From Streptomyces durocortorensis (GTDB lineage: Bacteria > Actinomycetota > Actinomycetes > Streptomycetales > Streptomycetaceae): a stretch of DNA of 64,000 bases. The DNA is taken from contig NZ_CP134500.1 of NCBI RefSeq assembly GCF_031760065.1, forward strand, positions 1,984,001 through 2,048,000, given 5' to 3'. The position numbers and the translations under genes are program-made. The notes beneath the pieces are model-generated. The model ran no database searches. It saw only the letters and a list, made by a program, of their open reading frames with translations, and was not told the origin of the DNA. Positions 58,426 to 64,000 of this stretch are shown here, piece after piece; the first letter of the stretch is position 1; each line of letters starts with the position of its first letter.

Positions 58426-59999
58426 ACGTCCCCCTCCCCGATGTTCCCGAGGTCCGCGTCGTCGGCCTGCCGCAGCTGACCACCGGCTTCGACCTCGTGG
58501 AACGGCTCGACCTCGCCATGCACCTGAAGGTCCACGGGCCACTCGAACCGATGACGGGCGAGCGGCTGGCCGAACTGGCCGAGGCGATTTCCCTACGCGG
58601 AAGGGGAGGTGCCGGTTTCCCCTTCGGCAGGAAGCTGCGGGCGGTGGCGAAGGCGTCCATCCGCCGCGGTGTGCGGCCTGTCGTCGTGATCAACGGCAGT
58701 GAGGGCGAACCCGCCTGCCGCAAGGACACCGTGCTCCTCAACCGCGCCCCCCACCTCATCCTGGACGGCGCCCTGCTGGCCGCGGAGGCACTCGGCGCAC
58801 GCACCCTGGTTGTCGCCGTCACCCGCAACTCCACAGAGGTGTCCGTGCGGGCGGCTCTCGCCGAGCGCGGCCTCTCCGACCGGCGCGGCCTGCCGCTGCG
58901 CGCCCGGGTGGTCCGCACCCCGGAACGCATGGTCTCCGGCGAGGCATCCTCGGTGATCCGGGCGGCGAACGGCGGGCCCGCCCTGCCGCCGGGCCGGCGC
59001 GAGCGGGCGGCGGAGACCGGGGTGGGCGGCGCCCCTACCCTGCTGTCGAACGCGGAGACGTACGCACAGCTCGCCGTCGCCGCCCGGATCGGCCCGCGCC
59101 GCTACGGGCACACCGGCCTGCCGAACGAACCGGGCACCGTCCTGCTCACCGTCTCCGGAGCGGTGGCGCGGCCGATGGTCATCGAGGTGCCGACCGGGGT
59201 GCCGCTGCGGTACATCCTGCAACTGGCCGACGCTCCCCCGCTGCCGCAGGGCGTCCTGACGGGCGGCTATCACGGCAACTGGATCGACGCGGTCTCCTCG
59301 CACAACGCCGTGGTCTCCCGCGAGTCCCTGGCCACCGTGGGCGGCGCGCTCGGGGCCGGCGCCATCCTGCCGATCGGGCCGGACACCTGCCCGCTCGGCG
59401 AGTCCCTCCGGATCGCCAACTGGCTGGCCGCCGAGACCGCCGGGCAGTGCGGTCCGTGCAAGCTGGGGCTCCCCGCCGCCGCGGGCGGCCTCTCCGACCT
59501 GCTGAACGGGGGCGGGCCCGCGGCCCTGGAGGCCCTGCGCGAGGTCACCCAGGCCGTGAAGGGCCGGGGGGCGTGCAAACACCCGGACGGTTCGGCGCGG
59601 TTCCTGCTCTCCACCTTGTCGGCGTTCACGGACGACCTCGCCGCACACGTCCTGGACGGCGGCTGCGGGCGGGAGACGGCCGGGGTGCTGCCGCTGCCCG
59701 GACCTGGCTACCAGGATCTGGAGGAGTCGATTCCGAGCGGTGAGAAGCTGGCCGTGGACTGGACGCTCTGCCAGGGCCACGGCCTGTGCGCGGACATCGT
59801 CCCCGAGCTCATCAGGCTGGGCCCCGACGGCTATCCGGCGCTGGCGGACGCCGCCGTACCAATGCATCTGCGCGGGCGGGCCCAGCGGGCCGTACGGCGC
59901 TGCCCCGCCCTGGCGCTCAGGATCGAGCAGCCGCCCGCCGAGACGCGCCCCGCCCTCCCGGCCGCCAACCGGCGGGCGCTGGGCAGCGGGCGCGGCTGA
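58422..59999 (+). CDS. NuoF-like flavoprotein fused to a C-terminal ferredoxin domain
   Basis: 525 residues. NuoF/51-kDa-like flavin domain (LRGRGGAGFPFGRKLRAVAK; NGSEGEPACRKDTVLLNRAP), SLBB region (GTVLLTVSGAVARPMVIEVP), an Fe-S helical domain (QCGPCKLGLP and ACKHPDG), and a C-terminal 3Fe-4S-type ferredoxin (DWTLCQGHGLCADIVPELIR, RRCPALAL). Compared with NuoF's SCGxCxPC the first Cys reads Ala (TAGQCGPC). It may feed electrons to the membrane protein encoded just upstream. NADH use is not certain. Confidence 0.88.
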   Translation: MNVPLPDVPEVRVVGLPQLTTGFDLVERLDLAMHLKVHGPLEPMTGERLAELAEAISLRGRGGAGFPFGRKLRAVAKASIRRGVRPVVVINGSEGEPACRKDTVLLNRAPHLILDGALLAAEALGARTLVVAVTRNSTEVSVRAALAERGLSDRRGLPLRARVVRTPERMVSGEASSVIRAANGGPALPPGRRERAAETGVGGAPTLLSNAETYAQLAVAARIGPRRYGHTGLPNEPGTVLLTVSGAVARPMVIEVPTGVPLRYILQLADAPPLPQGVLTGGYHGNWIDAVSSHNAVVSRESLATVGGALGAGAILPIGPDTCPLGESLRIANWLAAETAGQCGPCKLGLPAAAGGLSDLLNGGGPAALEALREVTQAVKGRGACKHPDGSARFLLSTLSAFTDDLAAHVLDGGCGRETAGVLPLPGPGYQDLEESIPSGEKLAVDWTLCQGHGLCADIVPELIRLGPDGYPALADAAVPMHLRGRAQRAVRRCPALALRIEQPPAETRPALPAANRRALGSGRG

Positions 60000-60032
60000 C
60001 CAGGCAGCCGGACAGAAGGTCGGAACAAAAAT

Positions 60033-60061
60033 AGCGGGCCACCCGATCCGGGTGGCCCGCT
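60033..60061. terminator. terminator between NuoF-like gene and tRNA-Ala
   Basis: A 13-bp perfect stem AGCGGGCCACCCG with its complement (60033-60045, 60049-60061), 3-nt loop; it serves the NuoF-like operon (+) and probably the tRNA (-). Confidence 0.82.
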
Positions 60062-60070
60062 ACTTCACTG

Positions 60071-60143
60071 TGGAGCTAAGGAGAATTGAACTCCTGACCT
60101 CCTGCATGCCATGCAGGCGCTCTACCAACTGAGCTATAGCCCC
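60071..60143 (-). tRNA. tRNA-Ala (GGC)
   Basis: 73 nt, full cloverleaf. Acceptor GGGGCTA/TAGCTCC with a G3-U70 wobble (the alanine identity pair), D-arm GCTCAGTTGGTAGAGC, anticodon arm CCTGC-ATGGCAT-GCAGG with anticodon GGC, T-arm around GGTTCAATTC, discriminator A. CCA is not encoded. Confidence 0.95.
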
Positions 60144-60290
60144 TTGTTGTTTGCCGCTCGGTTTCCCTTGGCGACATCGAGAACATTACACGGTCCCCCC
60201 GGTGCTTCACCAAATCGTTTCCGGTCCGTACCGAGATGCCCGATTCATCCCGGGTGAGTGATGAGCCGACCACAGGCCAGACGGTCGCGA

Positions 60291-60524
60291 TCAGGCAGTC
60301 GCGAACGAGTAGAAGCGCTTGAGGGTGCAGTGCTCTTCCAGGAGCCTCCCGTAGATCGGCTCCCCCTCCAGCTCCCGGTACGTCTCGATGGGGTCGCCTT
60401 TTATGATCAGCGCCCGCGCGCATTCCTCGCACCAGTACTGGTACTCCGCGTTGACCGGGTCCATGTCCCTGACAATGGGCGTACCGCTGTCGCACCAGTC
60501 GCACTTACGCCTGTGTGCACCCAT
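60291..60524 (-). CDS. small zinc-ribbon protein
   Basis: 77 residues. CDWCDSG and YWCEECARAL give two CxxC pairs for a zinc ribbon; the C-terminal half (KGDPIETYRELEGEPIYGRL) is mostly helical. It starts 3 nt after the stop of the upstream zinc-ribbon gene with GGAG in that gene's end, so the two are co-translated. Conserved hypothetical; no function known. Confidence 0.8.
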   Translation of the reverse strand: MGAHRRKCDWCDSGTPIVRDMDPVNAEYQYWCEECARALIIKGDPIETYRELEGEPIYGRLLEEHCTLKRFYSFATA

Positions 60525-60527
60525 CAG

Positions 60528-60716
60528 TCAGCTCCAGCTGTGGCCGCAGGCCGTGCACACGTAGGAGACCCCTCCGTTGTCACCCAGAACCTGGGCGACA
60601 TGGGACGAACCGCAGGACGGACAGCCGAGCCGGGATCGATCTTCGGACGTTGGAGAGCCGGAGCGCAGGGCGGCGACAAGCGGCAGGTCGGGGACGTGTT
60701 CGCGAGTCGCAGGCAT
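60528..60716 (-). CDS. small zinc-ribbon protein
   Basis: 62 residues from ATG 60716 (GGGAG upstream). LGCPSCGSSHVAQVLGDNGG, then YVCTACGHSW, gives a CxxC-x16-CxxC zinc ribbon of the kind found in transcription-factor-like small proteins. The frame is open further upstream to 60890, but that part overlaps the tRNA terminator and is not protein-like. Confidence 0.8.
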   Translation of the reverse strand: MPATREHVPDLPLVAALRSGSPTSEDRSRLGCPSCGSSHVAQVLGDNGGVSYVCTACGHSWS

Positions 60717-60813
60717 CGCGCTCCCTCCCGATCGGTCCGTCGCCCCCTCCGGCGTTCCGATTCTGCCATGACCCCGCAAGAGGGTCAGCCCGCCGTGCGT
60801 CCTCCACGCAGAA

Positions 60814-60841
60814 GATCCCGCCCCCTGGTGGGGGCGGGATC
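60814..60841 (-). terminator. tRNA-Ala terminator hairpin
   Basis: A 12-bp perfect stem GATCCCGCCCCC with complement (60814-60825, 60830-60841), TGGT loop, 9 nt beyond the tRNA 3' end. Confidence 0.82.
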
Positions 60842-60849
60842 CTAATTGT

Positions 60850-60922
60850 GGAGCTAAGGAGAATTGAACTCCTGACCTCCTGCATGCCATGCAGGCGCTC
60901 TACCAACTGAGCTATAGCCCCG
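60850..60922 (-). tRNA. tRNA-Ala (GGC), second identical copy
   Basis: Identical over all 73 nt to 60071-60143, with the same anticodon and G3-U70 pair; the flanks differ beyond a few bases. CCA is not encoded. Confidence 0.95.
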
Positions 60923-61064
60923 CTGTTCGCTGTGTTTCCCTGCGTTTCCGCGCTGCGAACAAGAAGAACTTTAGCCTGTGACCTGCCGGAAAGTGAAATC
61001 CGGCCCGGTGCCGCCCGTGGACGGCCGGGAACGGCGCCCGGTCCGGCCCGATCCGAACGAGGCC

Positions 61065-61718
61065 CTAGTCGTCGTCGCCGAGCACCGGCTCGGGCAGCGT
61101 TCCGGCGTTGTGCTCCAGCAGCCGCCAGCCACGCGCTCCCTCACCGAGAACGGACCAGCAGCAGTTGGACAGCCCGCCGAGCCCTTCCCAGTGATGCGAC
61201 TCCAGACCCAGCAGGCGGCCGATCGTCGTCCTGATCGTGCCGCCGTGGCTGACCACGACCAGCGTGCCATTGGCGGGGAGCTTCTCGGCGTGCTCCAGGA
61301 CGACCGGAGCGGCCCGGTCGGCGACCTCGGTCTCCAGCTCGCCGCCGCCCCGGCGCACGGGCTCGCCGCGCTTCCACGCGGCGTACTGCTCCCCGTAGCG
61401 CTCGACGATCTCGTGGTGCGTCAGCCCCTGCCAGGCGCCTGCGTACGTCTCGCGAAGAGCCGCGTCATGAGCGACGGTCAGGCCGCTGACTGCGGCCAGC
61501 TCGGCGGCCGTGGCCGCCGCCCGCCGGAGGTCGGAGGCCACGATGGCGTCCGGCTTCAGCGAGGCGAGCAGCCGGGCGGCCCGGCGGGCCTGCCCGAGGC
61601 CGGCCTCGGTGAGCTCGATGTCCGTGGAGCCCTGGAAGCGACGCTCCAGATTCCATGCCGTCTGGCCGTGCCGCCAGAGGACGATCCTGCGGCCCCTGCC
61701 GCTGCTGCTGCCGTTCAG
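61065..61718 (-). CDS. histidine phosphatase (phosphoglycerate mutase-like)
   Basis: 217 residues. RIVLWRHGQTAWNLERRFQG carries the RHG catalytic His, with RRFQGSTDIELTEAG, ASDLRRAAATAAE, ETYAGAWQGLTHHEIVERYG and the second His in VVSHGGTIRTTIGRLLG. No ATG, GTG or TTG exists between an in-frame stop and the RHG motif; the only plausible start is CTG 61718, overlapping the rsfS stop as CTGA. Substrate unknown. Confidence 0.88.
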   Translation of the reverse strand: MNGSSSGRGRRIVLWRHGQTAWNLERRFQGSTDIELTEAGLGQARRAARLLASLKPDAIVASDLRRAAATAAELAAVSGLTVAHDAALRETYAGAWQGLTHHEIVERYGEQYAAWKRGEPVRRGGGELETEVADRAAPVVLEHAEKLPANGTLVVVSHGGTIRTTIGRLLGLESHHWEGLGGLSNCCWSVLGEGARGWRLLEHNAGTLPEPVLGDDD

Positions 61719-62146
61719 CTCTGGTCACCTTCCGTGCCGCCGTTGAGCTGCGCGTGCTCCTCGGCCTTGCCGCGGGTCTTGATCGCGTCCTCGGGGAGGG
61801 CGATCTCCGGGCAGTCCTTCCACAGGCGCTCCAGCGCGTAGAAAACGCGCTCCTCGCTGTGCTGGACGTGGATGACGATGTCGACGTAGTCGAGGAGGAT
61901 CCAGCGGGCGTCGCGGTCGCCCTCGCGGCGCACCGGCTTGGCGCCGAGCTCCTTCTGGAGCCGCTCCTCGATCTCGTCGACGATCGACTTGACCTGGCGG
62001 TCGTTGGGGGCCGAGGCCAGCAGGAAGGCGTCGGTGATCGACAGCACATCGCTGACGTCGTAGGCGATGATGTCGTGCGCGAGCCGGTCGGCGGCCGCCT
62101 GAGCGGCGGCGTTGATGAGCTCGATGGAGCGGTCCGTGGCGGTCAC
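61715..62146 (-). CDS. rsfS: ribosome silencing factor RsfS
   Basis: 143 residues. VTATDRSIELINAAAQAAAD, HDIIAYDVSDVLSITDAFLL, ASAPNDRQVKSIVDEIEERL, ARWILLDYVDIVIHVQHSEE and RVFYALERLW are typical of RsfS/Iojap. It binds L14 and blocks subunit joining when nutrients are scarce. The GTG at 62146 gives the usual MTATDRS start; TTG 62176 is in frame. Between the LCP-family gene and the histidine phosphatase. Confidence 0.95.
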   Translation of the reverse strand: MTATDRSIELINAAAQAAADRLAHDIIAYDVSDVLSITDAFLLASAPNDRQVKSIVDEIEERLQKELGAKPVRREGDRDARWILLDYVDIVIHVQHSEERVFYALERLWKDCPEIALPEDAIKTRGKAEEHAQLNGGTEGDQS

Positions 62147-62239
62147 ATGCAGGCTTTCGTCGGCGGTCGGATACAACCTCTAGGGTCTCACGGACCGCCG
62201 ACAGAGCTTTACTACGTTTCACCCGGAGCTTTGCCGCGC

Positions 62240-62285
62240 TTCACCGGCCGACGTCCGAGGCCTCGGAGGAACGTCGGCCGGTGAA
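62240..62285 (-). terminator. terminator after the LCP-family gene
   Basis: A 15-bp perfect stem (62240-62254 with 62271-62285) and an inner CCGAGG/CCTCGG palindrome, about 10 nt beyond the stop of the gene at 62296. Confidence 0.85.
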
Positions 62286-62295
62286 CCCGTAGCGG

Positions 62296-64000
62296 CTACT
62301 TGATCTCGTAGTCCTGGCCGAGGACGGCGGACACGTCGGCGTTCGCGGCCGGCTCGCCCTTCTTCACGTCGTCGTCGGACAGCCCCAGGGTCTTGGCCAC
62401 CTCGACGGCCTTCTCCTTGTCCTCGGCGGACCGGTAGAGCACGACGGAAGAGGACTCGGCCTCGGCCTTGCCGCTGTCCACGAAGGCGTAGCCGCCGTTG
62501 ATCAGCTGGACCCGGGCCGCCTCTGCGGCCTTGTCGTCACCCGTGGCGTTGCGAACGGCGACCCGGAGGGGCGCACCCTCTTCGGGGGCCTTCACCGCAC
62601 CGCCCAGGACGTCCTTGACGACGCTGCGGGTGGCCTCCTCGGTGAGCGTGCCGTCCTCCTGGACCGGCAGGAGGACCGTTTTGTAGTCGCCGACCTTGGC
62701 ATGCGCGGCAAGCTTGGCGAGCGAGGCCCCGAGGTCCTTCTCGGGCAGCGACGGGTCGAGCACCTGGAGCAGCGTCTCGATGGTGATGGTCGCGGCCTTG
62801 GGATCCCCGGAGATCTTGCGCAGCGTGGCCCGCATGACCTCGCCGAACCGCATCAGCTGCTTGGCCTCGGGCTCGCCCGGTGCGCGGTACGTGGCGTACG
62901 CGACGGCCATCGGGCCGCTGAGCGTCTGCGCCTCGCCCTTGTTCACCAGGGGCGAGGCGCCCTTCTTGGTGTCGGGCACCTCGGTGTCGGTGTCGACCTC
63001 GATGTTGCCGACCAGCTCGACGAGGTTCTCCAGGTAGGGAGTGTCCAGCCGCCAGGTGCCGGTGATCCGGGTGCCCAGGAGGGTGTCGATCGCCTCCCGG
63101 GTGCCGGTCCTGCCGTCGTCGTCGACGGACTTGCCGAGCGTGGTGGTGGTCCCGTCGTCGCCCGCGACGGCGAGGGAGTTGGGCAGCAGAACGGTGGTGC
63201 CCTGCTTGGTGGTGGTGTTGTCGACGAGGAGCGCCGTGGAGGTGGCGCCCTTCTTGGTGTCGTGCAGGTGCACCACGATCATGTCGCGCTGCTGGGCTCC
63301 GGCGGCGACGGCCTTCTTGTCGTCCGGACCGGAGAGGCCGGGGATCATGTCGGCGGACCAGAGGTACCCGACTCCGCCGACGACCACGAGAACGGCCACG
63401 ACGATCAGGGCGATCATCCGGTTGCGGCCCTTGCGGCGCGCTTCCTCGCGCCGCTCGCTGCGGCTCTCGGTGAACTTCAGCCAGTCGATGACGTCTTCGG
63501 AGTCCTCGTCGGGCTCCTCGATGAACGAGAACTGCTCGGTTCGGTAGTCGGGAGCGGGCTTGCGCTGCCCCGGAACGGCCGCGTCGGCCTCCGCTTCGGC
63601 TTCCGCGGCTTCCGCTGTGTGCGACTGCGGGGCCTGCTCCGGCGCGGGGGCGGCGCCCTGCTGCGGGACGCTCCAGTGCTGACCGGTGTCGACCGCGGCG
63701 GGCTGCTGCCCGGCGGCGTAGCCGTATTCGGTGTAGGAGCCGTACCCGTACCCCTGCTCGGCGCCCTGTCCCTGCTGGGCCTGGCCCTGGTACGTCTGAC
63801 CCGGGTACGTCTGGCTCTGGTGCGTCTGGCTCTGGTGCGTCTGCTCCGGGTGCTGGCCCTGGTACTGGCCTGCGTAGGGGTCGTACGGGGGCTGCTGCTG
63901 GGGGTTGCCGTACGCGTCGTAGCCGTACCCCGCCTCGGGGGCCTGGTGCGCGTGGCCCTGCTCCTGGCCCTGGTGCGCGGCGTAGGGGTCGTACTGCTGC
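62296..64000 (-). CDS. LytR-CpsA-Psr/LytR_C family cell-wall protein, partial
   Basis: 568 residues are visible and the N-terminus lies beyond 64000. Order from the left: a Gln/Tyr/Pro-rich cytosolic region with tandem QTHQS units, a charged stretch (TESRSERREEARRKGRNR), one membrane segment (MIALIVVAVLVVVGGVGYLW), an LCP-like domain (MIVVHLHDTKKGATSTALLV; GTREAIDTLLGTRITGTWRL; ELVGNIEVDTDTEV) and a C-terminal LytR_C domain (LRVAVRNATGDDKAAEAARV). LCP proteins attach glycopolymers to peptidoglycan; canonical Arg/Asp catalytic residues look weakly conserved, so it may be non-catalytic. Confidence 0.88.
   Translation of the reverse strand, partial: QQYDPYAAHQGQEQGHAHQAPEAGYGYDAYGNPQQQPPYDPYAGQYQGQHPEQTHQSQTHQSQTYPGQTYQGQAQQGQGAEQGYGYGSYTEYGYAAGQQPAAVDTGQHWSVPQQGAAPAPEQAPQSHTAEAAEAEAEADAAVPGQRKPAPDYRTEQFSFIEEPDEDSEDVIDWLKFTESRSERREEARRKGRNRMIALIVVAVLVVVGGVGYLWSADMIPGLSGPDDKKAVAAGAQQRDMIVVHLHDTKKGATSTALLVDNTTTKQGTTVLLPNSLAVAGDDGTTTTLGKSVDDDGRTGTREAIDTLLGTRITGTWRLDTPYLENLVELVGNIEVDTDTEVPDTKKGASPLVNKGEAQTLSGPMAVAYATYRAPGEPEAKQLMRFGEVMRATLRKISGDPKAATITIETLLQVLDPSLPEKDLGASLAKLAAHAKVGDYKTVLLPVQEDGTLTEEATRSVVKDVLGGAVKAPEEGAPLRVAVRNATGDDKAAEAARVQLINGGYAFVDSGKAEAESSSVVLYRSAEDKEKAVEVAKTLGLSDDDVKKGEPAANADVSAVLGQDYEIK
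63787..63846 (-). repeat. 4 x 15-nt coding repeat in the LCP-family protein
   Basis: Units start at 63787, 63802, 63817 and 63832 (CTGGT(A/G)CGTCTGGCT type) and encode the five-residue repeats QTHQS / QTYPG in the cytosolic tail. Confidence 0.88.

Noticed and set aside
60071..60922. Integrated element between the two tRNA-Ala genes
   Set aside because: Only 700 nt lies between them with two small genes and no integrase, excisionase or att-like partial repeat other than the tRNAs themselves.

Overview
The window is high-GC actinobacterial chromosome, almost certainly Streptomyces. The evidence is third-position G/C bias, many GTG starts, ATGA/GTGA/CTGA gene overlaps, DUF5753-type regulators, a Zur-linked znuACB cluster, hrcA-dnaJ2 with a CIRCE box, and two tRNA-Ala(GGC) genes. 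From memory (not searched), the gene order glyS-znuACB-zur-uppS-recO ... leuA ... era ... ybeY-phoH ... dnaJ2-hrcA ... hemW ... lepA-rpsT-holA ... comEC-comEA-degV-leuS ... rsfS-LCP matches the core arm of the S. coelicolor chromosome. I saw no transposase, integrase, CRISPR array, rRNA operon or biosynthetic gene cluster.

Layout. 1-3.5 kb is the most accessory part: a cut-off XRE/DUF5753 regulator, three short overlapping genes of unknown function, a TetR regulator divergent from a small membrane protein, and two tiny conserved proteins. 3.6-8.6 kb holds glyS and the divergent zinc import operon znuA-znuC-znuB-zur behind two Zur-like boxes. 8.6-16 kb holds uppS, recO, a TerB-like gene, leuA with a leucine leader peptide, an M4 metalloprotease paired with an emfourin-type inhibitor gene, and era. 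16-25 kb holds a degenerate cytidine-deaminase-like gene, MmcQ/YjbR, a CNNM/CorC protein, ybeY, phoH, a PfkB kinase facing an MFS exporter, an adenine/adenosine deaminase, RNase Z and a HIT protein. 25-35 kb holds a frameshifted remnant, rsmE, a nitronate monooxygenase, dnaJ2-hrcA, an MBL protein, DUF3097, a large membrane receptor-like protein and hemW. 35-45 kb holds a SpoIIE-type phosphatase, an acyl-CoA ligase, lepA, rpsT, holA and a YceI protein. 45-56 kb holds an arylamine N-acetyltransferase, a PPOX-like protein, comEC/comEA, degV, a coiled-coil membrane protein and leuS with its own leucine leader and attenuator. 56-64 kb holds a b-type membrane protein plus NuoF/ferredoxin pair, two tRNA-Ala genes around two zinc-ribbon genes, a histidine phosphatase, rsfS and a partial LCP-family protein.

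Functional themes are translation and RNA maturation (glyS, leuS, lepA, rpsT, era, ybeY, rsmE, rnz, rsfS, tRNAs), zinc homeostasis, leucine supply and charging under parallel leader-peptide attenuation (leuA and leuS), protein quality control (hrcA-dnaJ2) and DNA uptake/repair (comEC/comEA, recO, holA).

The most unexpected signal is structural. At about a third of the gene 3' ends in the window the stop-codon neighbourhood is tandemly duplicated with a 14-26 nt period (for example znuB, uppS, recO, pfkB, rnz, a DUF3097 gene, lepA, yceI, degV, leuS). The znuA-znuC spacer is also almost entirely a 4x18-nt array, and several coding 5' ends (nat, comEC) carry in-frame tandem arrays. Other points worth a second look are the leuS leader attenuator, the decayed second copy of the era 3' end, the CTG-started phosphatase, the NuoF-like protein lacking one canonical cluster cysteine, and the receptor-like protein at 31.7-34.5 kb.
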